From contig DBXO01000005.1 of assembly GCA_002309635.1 (NCBI GenBank), positions 1-29,580 on the forward strand: DNA of 29,580 nucleotides. Direction: 5' to 3'. Positions 23,249 through 29,580 of this stretch are shown here, piece after piece (positions within the stretch are counted from its first letter, which is position 1; every line of letters starts with the position of its first letter). The translations under genes were made by a program, and so were the position numbers. The notes beneath the pieces were generated by a model that made no database searches, had not been told where the DNA came from, and worked only from the letters and a program-made list of their open reading frames with translations. Source of the DNA: Ruminococcus flavefaciens. Its GTDB lineage: Bacteria; Bacillota; Clostridia; Oscillospirales; Ruminococcaceae.

Positions 23249-23276
23249 ATTATAACATAAATTATGGAAAATTCAA
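23249..23276 (-). promoter_or_regulatory. Promoter of pilD
   Basis: On the minus strand TTGAAT (23276-23271), a 16-bp spacer and an extended -10 (TGT-TATAAT, hexamer 23254-23249). The leader is about 35 bases. No comparably good rightward promoter for pilB is visible in the same gap. Confidence 0.7.
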
Positions 23277-23343
23277 GTACAATTTTAGAATGCAGGGTGT
23301 ATGACGGTACATCAGGTATTCAGAAAATAAGCGGAGGTTTTTT

Positions 23344-25026
23344 ATGAGAAACGAGAGAATTGGTGACTACTTAGTCAATCAAGGGCTGATCACAAGTGAA
23401 CAGCTTCAGCAGGTTCTTGACGCACAGAGAAATTCCAACGGCTCCAAGAAATTCGGTGACGTTGTAGTTGAGCTGGGCTTCATGTCTGAAGTTAATTTCG
23501 CAAAGGCTCTTGCAGGAAATCTGAGAGTACAGTACGTTGACCTTGACAACATCGAGATCAATTCCGACGCTGTACAGATGGTACCTGAGGCACTTGCAAG
23601 AAAGCATACTGTAATTGCTATCAACGTGCAAGGTAAACGTCTCACGGTTGCAACGAATGATCCTGTAAACTTTATTGTCCTCGAAGACATCAAGGTTTCC
23701 ACAGGTATGGACACCGTTCCTGTTCTTGCAACAACATCTGCTATCAACAAGGCTATCGGTAAGTGCTACTCAATGCAGAACGTTGACAGCGTTCTTGAGA
23801 ACGTTAACTCAATGGGCGGCGACCTCGGTGAAATGAGCGAGGCTGACCTCGAGTCCAAGGACAGAGTTGAAAGCGCTCCTATCGTTAAGCTGGCAACAAC
23901 TATCGTTGAGAATTCCTACAGAGCAGACGCTACCGATATCCATATCGAGCCCTTTGACAAGTATACAAGAATCCGTATCCGTGTAAACGGCGACCTCGTA
24001 GAGCTCATGAATATTTCCAGTGCTGTACACAGCGCTCTTACTACACGTTTCAAGCTCATAAGCGGTATGAACATCGCTGAAAAGAGAATCCCTCAGGACG
24101 GCCGTTTCACACAGGTCGTTGACGGAACCACTCTTGACGTCCGTGTATCCTCACTTCCTATGGTACACGGTGAAAAGATCGTTATCCGTATCCTTTCAAC
24201 AGGACAGATCGCACTCCGTAAGATCACAGACCTTGGTATGTCTGATTACAACTATACACTGTTCGAGTCAATGCTGAGAGTTCCTCACGGCGTTATCCTC
24301 GTTACAGGACCTACAGGTTCAGGTAAAACAACTACACTTTATGCGGCTCTCGGTGAGATCGCTAAGCCGAACGTAAATGTAGTTACCGTTGAGGACCCTG
24401 TCGAAAAGGCTATCGACGGTATCAACCAGTGTCAGGTTAACGTAAAGGCAGGCATGACATTTGCCGCTGCTCTTCGTTCTATTCTCCGTCAGGACCCTGA
24501 CGTAGTAATGATCGGTGAGATGCGTGATACCGAAACTGCCGATATCGGTATCCGTGCCGCTATCACAGGACACCTTGTTCTGTCCACCCTCCATACCAAC
24601 GACGCTGCTTCGACAGTTGTACGTCTTGTTGATATGGGCGTAGCTCCTTACATGGTTGCTACATCGATCATCGGCGTTATCGCACAGCGACTCCTCAAGG
24701 TTCTGTGCCCCGAGTGTAAAAAGCCGAGAATGTCAACTCCCGAAGAAAATGAGCTTATGGGTATAGATCATTCTATTCAGATATTTGAACCGGGTGGATG
24801 CCCTGTATGCAACAACACAGGATACAGAGGAAGAACTGCTATCCATGAGATCATTCACTGTACTGCAAAGGTTTCATCGATCATTGCAGCAAACGGCAGC
24901 AAGGAAGAGATCGAAAAGGCAGCTAAGGAACAGGGAACCAAGCTTCTCCGTGACAACGCTTCCGAGCTTGTACAGGCAGGCGAAACTTCGATCGACGAGC
25001 TCGTAAGAACAACATTTACAGTATAA
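23344..25026 (+). CDS. pilB: Type IV pilus assembly ATPase
   Basis: 560 residues. An N-terminal MshEN/GspE-N domain is present (GDYLVNQGLITSEQLQQVLD; this fold binds c-di-GMP in some PilB proteins). The ATPase core has Walker A GPTGSGKT at 322-329, the Asp box VEDPVE, Walker B DPDVVMIGEMRD at 384-395 with catalytic Glu392, and the His box STLHTNDA. The PilB/GspE zinc site is intact: Cys455, Cys458, Cys486 and Cys489 (CPEC and CPVC). It powers pilus extension through PilC. It starts after GCGGAGG; pilT follows 24 bp after its stop. Confidence 0.97.
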   Translation: MRNERIGDYLVNQGLITSEQLQQVLDAQRNSNGSKKFGDVVVELGFMSEVNFAKALAGNLRVQYVDLDNIEINSDAVQMVPEALARKHTVIAINVQGKRLTVATNDPVNFIVLEDIKVSTGMDTVPVLATTSAINKAIGKCYSMQNVDSVLENVNSMGGDLGEMSEADLESKDRVESAPIVKLATTIVENSYRADATDIHIEPFDKYTRIRIRVNGDLVELMNISSAVHSALTTRFKLISGMNIAEKRIPQDGRFTQVVDGTTLDVRVSSLPMVHGEKIVIRILSTGQIALRKITDLGMSDYNYTLFESMLRVPHGVILVTGPTGSGKTTTLYAALGEIAKPNVNVVTVEDPVEKAIDGINQCQVNVKAGMTFAAALRSILRQDPDVVMIGEMRDTETADIGIRAAITGHLVLSTLHTNDAASTVVRLVDMGVAPYMVATSIIGVIAQRLLKVLCPECKKPRMSTPEENELMGIDHSIQIFEPGGCPVCNNTGYRGRTAIHEIIHCTAKVSSIIAANGSKEEIEKAAKEQGTKLLRDNASELVQAGETSIDELVRTTFTV

Positions 25027-25050
25027 TGGGTTGCAGGGAGGATAATTAAT

Positions 25051-26160
25051 ATGGCAATTGAAATTCATAGAATACTTGACGAGGTAAGACTCCTCGGCTG
25101 TTCTGACCTTCATTTTACAGACAGGATCGCTCCTGTTGTACGTCTCAACGGTACACTCAGAACCATGCGTTCACAGTACCCCGAAATGGATGAGGAAGAA
25201 ATACTCAATATCATCCATCAGATGACAAACGACGCTCAGCAGACAAGCATCAACAATCACCACGATACCGACTTCTCGTTCACAACAAGAAGCGGCTACC
25301 GTCACCGTGTAAACGTTTACTTCCAGAAGGGTAAGCCGGCTATCGCTATCCGTCTTCTGAGAAATGATATCCCTACTCTCGAGGATCTCGGACTTCCTCC
25401 GATACTTGCAGACTTCGCAATGCGTCCCCGTGGACTTGTTCTTGTAACAGGCCCTACAGGTTCTGGTAAGTCAACTACTCTTGCGGCTATGATCGACTTC
25501 GTTAACCTTAACAGAAGCGCTCATGTAATCACCGTAGAGGATCCTATCGAGTATGTTCACGATCATAAGAGATGTATGGTAAACCAGAGAGAGATCGGCG
25601 ACGACGTACCGTCATTCGCTCTTTCGCTGAGAGCTGCTCTCCGTGAGGACCCCGATGTTATTCTCGTAGGAGAAATGCGTGACTTCGAGACCATTCAGGC
25701 TGCTGTAACCGCTGCCGAAACAGGACATCTCGTTATGTCAACACTTCATACCACATCAGCAGCTGATACTATCAACCGTATCATCGACGTTTACCCCGAG
25801 CATCAGCAGCAGCAGATCAGAACACAGCTTGCTAACAACCTCGTAGCTGTTATTTCTCAGACACTTATTCCCAAGAAGGACGGTTCAGGACGTATCGCTT
25901 GTATGGAGATCCTTAACTGTACAGACGCTATTTCGGCTATGATCCGTGATAATAAGATCCACCTTGTTCAGTCTGCTATCCAGACCGGTAAGCAGCAGGG
26001 CATGATGTCACTGGATATGGAGCTTGCAAGACTCGTTTCCAGAAATGTTATCAACGAGGTAGACGCTCTCGAGAAGTGTCTCGACAAGACAGAATTCTAT
26101 CGTTTCCTTGCTCAGATGGGCGGTGCAGGCAGAGGTCCTGTAGCACCCGCACAGGTATAA
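25051..26160 (+). CDS. pilT: Type IV pilus retraction ATPase
   Basis: 369 residues, the normal PilT size, lacking the zinc site and N-terminal domain of PilB. It opens ILDEVRLLGCSDLHFT, the PilT PAS-like start. Walker A is GPTGSGKS at 134-141, Walker B is DPDVILVGEMRD at 200-211 with catalytic Glu208, and a STLHTTSAADTINRIID His box follows. The C-terminal segment GKQQGMMSLDMEL is the usual PilT pattern. It drives fibre retraction, so the pili are likely dynamic, allowing twitching or DNA uptake. Its ribosome binding site is GGGAGG. A strong terminator follows, separating it from the pilin array. Confidence 0.97.
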   Translation: MAIEIHRILDEVRLLGCSDLHFTDRIAPVVRLNGTLRTMRSQYPEMDEEEILNIIHQMTNDAQQTSINNHHDTDFSFTTRSGYRHRVNVYFQKGKPAIAIRLLRNDIPTLEDLGLPPILADFAMRPRGLVLVTGPTGSGKSTTLAAMIDFVNLNRSAHVITVEDPIEYVHDHKRCMVNQREIGDDVPSFALSLRAALREDPDVILVGEMRDFETIQAAVTAAETGHLVMSTLHTTSAADTINRIIDVYPEHQQQQIRTQLANNLVAVISQTLIPKKDGSGRIACMEILNCTDAISAMIRDNKIHLVQSAIQTGKQQGMMSLDMELARLVSRNVINEVDALEKCLDKTEFYRFLAQMGGAGRGPVAPAQV

Positions 26161-26177
26161 GGTTACTTAAATTATTG

Positions 26178-26212
26178 ATACCGTCGGCTTCAACCGACGG
26201 TATATTTTTTTT
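26178..26212 (+). terminator. Rho-independent terminator after pilBT
   Basis: A perfect 10-bp stem (ATACCGTCGG, 6-base loop, CCGACGGTAT at 26178-26203) is followed by a long T run. Confidence 0.95.
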
Positions 26213-26463
26213 GTGATATTACAAAAACGTAAATAATTTTCATTCATAACAGGGCTTGATAATTAAAGGCAAACATCGATTTCACCTTAAAAGTATGGTT
26301 TACAAAGTGTATAAATAAGTGTGAATATAACTAATACTAAATTAATGTTTTAATTTATTCATAAAACCTTGTGCAACTCGACGAAAACGACAAAATAAAT
26401 GTGCCGATTTACCGTTCCAATGTAAAAAGTGCCTTTATATATGGATTTTTTTCTTGGAATCTG

Positions 26464-26492
26464 TTGACATAATGTGAATAAGATGATATACT
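26464..26492 (+). promoter_or_regulatory. Pilin-array promoter P1
   Basis: TTGACA (26464-26469), TGTGA at 26473-26477, and -10 TATACT (26487-26492) with TGA just before it. The spacer is 17 bp. A TATAAT at 26492-26497 would give a 22-bp spacer and is not favoured. First of five promoters sharing TTGACA-N3-TGTGA. Confidence 0.85.
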
Positions 26493-26499
26493 ATAATCA

Positions 26500-26528
26500 C
26501 AGGGAAGGGAAAGGGAGAAAGATCCCTG
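26500..26528 (+). promoter_or_regulatory. Predicted 5'-terminal mRNA stem-loop of pilin 1
   Basis: CAGGGA (26500-26505) pairs with TCCCTG (26523-26528) across a purine-rich 17-base loop. P1 predicts the transcript to start at about 26499, so the stem would sit at the very 5' end. Confidence 0.5.
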
Positions 26529-26588
26529 AACCTAAATTTTGAGTGAAAGTTAAGCTTTCGCAAATTAATTTTTAAGGAGGGTTTTCTT

Positions 26589-27095
26589 ATGAAAACAACA
26601 AAGAAAGGTTTTACACTTATTGAGCTCATCGTTGTTATCGCTATCATCGGTGTACTCGCAGCAATCCTCGTACCGTCAATGCTCGGCTACGTAAAGAAGT
26701 CAAAGGTTTCTTCAGCTAACTCAGCTGCAAGCTCAATCCAGAAGGCTATCAATACAGCTCTCATCGAACTTGATGAAGAGACAGAGGATGGCGCAGATGT
26801 TACTTACATCACACGTGCTAAGGGTGCTGATAGTGTTACTGTTCAACCGACTTCATTTGCTAATTCTACAAATCTGTGGAAGAAGATCAAGCACTATATG
26901 GATAAGGCTAAGAGCTGTGCATTCCAGGCAAGTTGTGACGGCGGTGCTGTAAAGGCTGTTGCTGTAGCTCTTGATGCAAAGTACACAGGTACATATCCTT
27001 CAGGCGTTGTTACAGTTGATAACTATGCTTCATACAGCGGTACAGGCAACCTTAGCATAGCTGTAAAGGCTGCTGAGTCCAAGCTTACAACTTGA
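26589..27095 (+). CDS. pilA: Type IV pilin, array member 1
   Basis: 168 residues. The leader MKTTKKG is cleaved before FTLIELIVVIAIIGVLAAIL (Glu at position 5), then VPSMLGYVKKSKVSSANSAA, the N-terminal pilin helix. The middle (about 60-105) varies between paralogs. The C-terminal part has CDGGAVKAVAVALDAKYTGT followed by YPSGVVTVDNY, a motif shared by array members 1-3. Two Cys (CAFQASC) could form a disulphide loop. It is probably a major fibre subunit. Its unit has its own promoter P1, leader and terminator. Pilin gene name is by type, not by proven orthology. Confidence 0.93.
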   Translation: MKTTKKGFTLIELIVVIAIIGVLAAILVPSMLGYVKKSKVSSANSAASSIQKAINTALIELDEETEDGADVTYITRAKGADSVTVQPTSFANSTNLWKKIKHYMDKAKSCAFQASCDGGAVKAVAVALDAKYTGTYPSGVVTVDNYASYSGTGNLSIAVKAAESKLTT

Positions 27096-27128
27096 TCACA
27101 GAATTAAGTTAAAGTTAATAACTATAAG

Positions 27129-27157
27129 GCTCCTCCCAATAGGGAGGGGCTTTTCTT
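27129..27157 (+). terminator. Terminator of pilin 1
   Basis: A 9-bp GC-rich stem (GCTCCTCCC, AATA loop, GGGAGGGGC, one G-U pair) is followed by TTTTCTT. Confidence 0.93.
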
Positions 27158-27232
27158 ATGTGCTGAAATTTGTAATATCATATACATACAAACGCCGATT
27201 TTAATAATTATGTCGAAATATCCGCATTAATA

Positions 27233-27261
27233 TTGACAATTTGTGAATTGTTTGCTATAAT
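27233..27261 (+). promoter_or_regulatory. Pilin-array promoter P2
   Basis: TTGACA (27233-27238), TGTGA at 27242-27246, extended -10 TGC-TATAAT (hexamer 27256-27261), 17-bp spacer. Confidence 0.92.
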
Positions 27262-27267
27262 GTATGT

Positions 27268-27295
27268 GGAAACTGAAGAACAGTCAGAAGTTTCC
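27268..27295 (+). promoter_or_regulatory. Predicted 5'-terminal mRNA stem-loop of pilin 2
   Basis: GGAAACT (27268-27274) and AGTTTCC (27289-27295) form a perfect 7-bp stem. P2 predicts the transcript to start at 27268, exactly at the stem base. Confidence 0.6.
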
Positions 27296-27360
27296 TGTTG
27301 AAGAGAAATGAAAACACGGGGAAAGTTGATCCCACACACAAATTTAAAGGAGGTTTTCTT

Positions 27361-27891
27361 ATGAAAACATCAAGAAAGGGCTTCACACTGATCGAGCTTA
27401 TCGTTGTTATCGCTATAATCGGCGTTCTTGCAGCGATACTTGTTCCGTCCATGTTAGGATATGTGAAGAAGTCAAAGGTATCATCAGCTAATTCCACAGC
27501 AAGTTCATTACAGAAAGCAATAAATACCACACTTATGGAGCTCGACGAGATATATGAGGATGTAAGTGCTGAAATTACTTCTCTCGAGAGAGCAAGTACA
27601 TCCCGCAGCGCTTCTGTAACAGCACTTCCTGCATCTGTATCGGCTGCTGATGTTCGTATCAATGCTGTTATATGGGATTCTATCAAGAAGTATCTTGACA
27701 ATTCAAGAGCAAACAAGCTGCGTTTCTATGCTATCTGTGATGGCGGTGCATGTCGTTGTGTTGGTGTAAGTATTGATTCGGTATACACAGGAACATATCC
27801 TGCAGGTGTTGTAAATGTTGATAATTGCAAGGATTATAAGAACAAATACAAGGACGCTTGTCTGGACGCTGAGGCTAAGCTTACCACATGA
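27361..27891 (+). CDS. Type IV pilin, array member 2
   Basis: 176 residues from the ATG at 27361, chosen because AAAGGAGG lies about eight bases upstream; an in-frame ATG at 27298 would add 21 residues before the leader and lacks a good site. The leader MKTSRKG precedes FTLIELIVVIAIIGVLAAIL, nearly identical to pilin 1 in protein although many synonymous bases differ. The middle is a distinct Ser/Ala/Thr-rich variable part. The C-terminal motif is ICDGGACRCVGVSIDSVYTG then TYPAGVVNVDN, with more Cys than its paralogs (CDGGACRC plus two later Cys), so it may have extra disulphides. Own promoter and terminator. Confidence 0.93.
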   Translation: MKTSRKGFTLIELIVVIAIIGVLAAILVPSMLGYVKKSKVSSANSTASSLQKAINTTLMELDEIYEDVSAEITSLERASTSRSASVTALPASVSAADVRINAVIWDSIKKYLDNSRANKLRFYAICDGGACRCVGVSIDSVYTGTYPAGVVNVDNCKDYKNKYKDACLDAEAKLTT

Positions 27892-27912
27892 TTGTTTTTA
27901 TGTAGATTTAAT

Positions 27913-27943
27913 GGACTCTTTCACTATGAAGGAGTCCTTTTTT
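27913..27943 (+). terminator. Terminator of pilin 2
   Basis: A 10-bp stem (GGACTCTTTC, ACTAT loop, GAAGGAGTCC, one G-U pair) is followed by six T. Confidence 0.94.
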
Positions 27944-28002
27944 ATTGTGAAATCGCACAATAAAATATCAGCAAATTTGACAGATAAAATTCAACACAGA
28001 TA

Positions 28003-28031
28003 TTGACAATATGTGAATAATGTTGTATTAT
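28003..28031 (+). promoter_or_regulatory. Pilin-array promoter P3
   Basis: TTGACA (28003-28008), TGTGA at 28012-28016, -10 TATTAT (28026-28031), 17-bp spacer. Confidence 0.88.
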
Positions 28032-28039
28032 ATAAGTAG

Positions 28040-28054
28040 ATAAATTTTATTTAT
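28040..28054 (+). promoter_or_regulatory. Predicted 5'-end stem-loop of pilin 3 mRNA
   Basis: ATAAAT (28040-28045) and ATTTAT (28049-28054) form a 6-bp AU stem with a 3-base loop, near the start predicted by P3 (about 28038). The stem is weak. A second hairpin, AATGTC (28097-28102) / GACATT (28111-28116), abuts the AAGGGGGA ribosome binding site. Confidence 0.4.
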
Positions 28055-28130
28055 ATTTACTCTGCATATTGGCGACGTGGCGGAGATAAGATTGAAAATG
28101 TCAGGGTAAAGACATTAAGGGGGAATTAAA

Positions 28131-28643
28131 ATGAAAAACAGGAGAAACGGCTTTACACTTATTGAGCTGATCGTAGTTATTGCAATCATCGGTGTTCTTG
28201 CGGCGATACTTGTACCTTCGATGCTTGGCTATGTAAAAAAATCAAGGGTTTCGTCAGCTAATTCTGCGGCTGGAATGTTCCAGAAGGCTATCAACTCAGC
28301 TCTGATAGAGCTTGATGAGGAATACGACATCGGCACGGAAATAACGAGTATCGAAAGAGTGAATCCTTCCGATAATGATGTGTCTGTTACACCGTCATCT
28401 GTAGGCAGCTCAGTCGATACTAAGATAATATGGAGTAAAATTACGCATTTTCTTGACAAGAAGAAAAAGGCAAGCTTCAAGGCGGAGTGCGACGGCGGCG
28501 GAGTAAAGGCTGTTGCGGTATGCAGCGACAGCAAGTATACAGGAACTTTCCCGCCCGGAGTTGTCACAGTGGATAACTACGAACAATATTCAAACAACTA
28601 CAATAAGGCGCTTGCGGACGCGCTTCTGAAAGTAGCGACATGA
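28131..28643 (+). CDS. Type IV pilin, array member 3
   Basis: 170 residues. The leader MKNRRNG precedes FTLIELIVVIAIIGVLAAIL and VPSMLGYVKKSRVSSANSAA, again almost identical to pilins 1 and 2. The middle is its own variable segment. The conserved end reads ECDGGGVKAVAVCSDSKYTG then TFPPGVVTVDNYEQY. AAGGGGGA lies before the ATG. No clear terminator follows in the 105 bp before promoter P4; only a weak CGGTAA/TTACCG pairing is seen there, so read-through into pilin 4 is possible. Confidence 0.93.
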   Translation: MKNRRNGFTLIELIVVIAIIGVLAAILVPSMLGYVKKSRVSSANSAAGMFQKAINSALIELDEEYDIGTEITSIERVNPSDNDVSVTPSSVGSSVDTKIIWSKITHFLDKKKKASFKAECDGGGVKAVAVCSDSKYTGTFPPGVVTVDNYEQYSNNYNKALADALLKVAT

Positions 28644-28748
28644 TTTGTTCCATAAAGTACCTCATAAAGCCTCCTGAAACTCTCTAATAAATTGACTTAA
28701 TGCACAATAAGCGGTAAAAAAAATTGTTACCGATAACACATTTTATTA

Positions 28749-28777
28749 TTGACAAACTGTGAACTTTTTGATATAAT
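28749..28777 (+). promoter_or_regulatory. Pilin-array promoter P4
   Basis: TTGACA (28749-28754), TGTGA at 28758-28762, extended -10 TGA-TATAAT (hexamer 28772-28777), 17-bp spacer. The leader to pilin 4 is only about 28 bases. Confidence 0.92.
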
Positions 28778-28811
28778 ATAAATGGAAATTTGTATTGGGA
28801 GGTGCATGACG

Positions 28812-29399
28812 ATGAAGACAAAAAAGACTAAAAAGGGCTTTACTCTTATTGAGTTGATAATCGTTCTTGCAATTTTAGGTATCGTGCTTGCTATTATGGT
28901 CCCAACTTGGGGATACTTTATAACCAAATCGCGTGAAAGAAATGCAAATTCAAGAGCAAAGGTTATTTTCGGAGCAGCACAGACTGAGATAACTCGACTG
29001 GCCGCAAAGGAAAGAACTCTTGATAATGCAGACAGGTATATTACCAACGGAGATTTTTACTTCTATTCTCATGGAGGAAATGGCGTGAAGCTTGCGTCGG
29101 CAAACGGTGATCCTGTAACAGAAGGTATGGCTCCGACTGATCCGCAGCTTAGACCGACAATCTCAAGCAATGCAAGCTTGAGCAGAGCGATTAATCACAT
29201 TGCCGGAAATGAGGGCTTCTACAAGATCTATGTCAGCAACTATCTGGTTCAGTCTGTTGTTTATTGTAATGTTGAAAACAGCAGATACAAGGGCACATAT
29301 CCGAAAACAACGGATCAGCTGACAAATCCTACCATTATTCAGAGAACAGCGGTTGAAGATGTTGATGAGAATGGAATGAAGGATATACAGCTCCCTTAA
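28812..29399 (+). CDS. Type IV pilin-like protein, array member 4 (divergent)
   Basis: 195 residues from the ATG at 28812. GGGAGG lies nine bases upstream of this ATG; the ATG at 28806 is only three bases from it, and one at 28782 would fall at or before the predicted transcript start. The leader MKTKKTKKG precedes FTLIELIIVLAILGIVLAIM (Glu5 present). The body differs from pilins 1-3 (SRERNANSRAKVIFGAAQTE; no CDGG motif), but RYKGTYP near residue 170 recalls the KYTGTYP of the others. It may be a divergent array paralog or a minor pilin with a separate role. A strong terminator follows. Confidence 0.9.
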   Translation: MKTKKTKKGFTLIELIIVLAILGIVLAIMVPTWGYFITKSRERNANSRAKVIFGAAQTEITRLAAKERTLDNADRYITNGDFYFYSHGGNGVKLASANGDPVTEGMAPTDPQLRPTISSNASLSRAINHIAGNEGFYKIYVSNYLVQSVVYCNVENSRYKGTYPKTTDQLTNPTIIQRTAVEDVDENGMKDIQLP

Positions 29400-29432
29400 G
29401 ATTTATGAGCTTATAATTTAAGATTAATACTG

Positions 29433-29464
29433 ATTGCAGCTGCAAATGCGGCTGCAATTTTTTT
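29433..29464 (+). terminator. Terminator of pilin 4
   Basis: An 8-bp outer stem (ATTGCAGC / GCTGCAAT) is extended inward by TGC/GCG pairing across an AAAT loop, and is followed by a run of T. Confidence 0.94.
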
Positions 29465-29531
29465 GTAACGCGATTTCTGCTGATAGTAGGTTTTCAACAT
29501 TATTAACGAATAAGAGTTGAAAAGTTTATGC

Positions 29532-29560
29532 TTGACATAATGTGACATAAGGTGTATAAT
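29532..29560 (+). promoter_or_regulatory. Pilin-array promoter P5, gene beyond the window
   Basis: TTGACA (29532-29537), TGTGA at 29541-29545, perfect TATAAT (29555-29560), 17-bp spacer. It repeats the pattern of P1-P4, but only 20 bases follow it before the window ends. Confidence 0.88.
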
Positions 29561-29580
29561 ATATTTACTGTCCGACAAGG

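Larger units (their letters stand above)
26213..26588 (+). other. AT-rich region upstream of the first pilin
   Basis: About 375 bp without a gene. The left 250 bp are AT-rich with no feature I can name. The right part holds promoter P1 (26464-26492), a 5'-end stem-loop (26500-26528), a small leader hairpin (GAAAG 26545-26549 / CTTTC 26555-26559) and AAGGAGG before pilin 1. Confidence 0.6.

Noticed and set aside
26492..26497. TATAAT as the -10 of P1
   Set aside because: It would give a 22-bp spacer from TTGACA. TATACT at 26487-26492 gives 17 bp with an extended TGA, matching the other array promoters.
26470..29554. TGTGA element as a classical CRP site
   Set aside because: CRP sites need an inverted TCACA six bases later. 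None of the five promoters has this second half, so a CRP dimer site is not supported.
1..29580. tRNA, rRNA, insertion sequence or prophage genes
   Set aside because: I looked on both strands and saw no cloverleaf, transposase, integrase or phage structural gene that I could support.

Overview
This window most likely comes from a low-GC, monoderm Clostridia of the Ruminococcus type (R. albus / R. flavefaciens relatives). The grounds are strong AGGAGG ribosome binding sites, Firmicutes-type families (DUF4272, DUF5662, LacI regulator, a small CPSASWGD-type protein), and a complete type IV pilus (T4P) gene set with no secretin or PilP. The organism is inferred from gene content only; no rRNA is present.

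Left region (1-4500, all minus strand): a run read right to left holds a family 2 membrane glycosyltransferase, a WG-repeat-like membrane-anchored protein, purE, a DUF4272 protein, a HAD phosphatase translationally coupled to it, and the start of purC at the left edge. A promoter lies at 4472-4500. Across an AT-rich divergent region is a plus-strand pair: an 856-residue repeat-rich protein with an N-terminal Cys/His cluster, then a TPR protein, ended by a clear terminator.

Middle region (8700-13450): a 53-residue small protein, a secreted CxxC-rich protein on the minus strand with a consensus promoter, a possible frameshifted gene remnant, a LacI-family regulator overlapping a DUF5662 gene, a terminator, and uvrC.

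Right region (13450-29580): the T4P locus. Operon one is pilC, a PilM-PilN fusion, pilO, a 970-residue GspK/PilX-like protein, and two minor prepilins (PilV/PilW-like), ending at a bidirectional terminator shared with the convergent prepilin peptidase pilD. Divergent from pilD is pilB-pilT (assembly and retraction ATPases). Then comes an array of four single-gene major-type pilin units, most with their own promoter, leader and terminator. A fifth identical-looking promoter sits at the right edge, so the array probably continues.

The most striking signal is regulatory. All five pilin-array promoters share TTGACA-N3-TGTGA-N9-(TATAAT-like) with exactly 17 bp spacing. The other promoters I could read in the window lack the TGTGA element. 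Three of the four complete units are also predicted to start their mRNA with a 5'-terminal stem-loop. Together with conserved pilin N-termini, divergent middles and a shared C-terminal motif, this suggests a co-regulated pilin repertoire, possibly used for adhesion to plant fibre as known for R. albus Pil-proteins.
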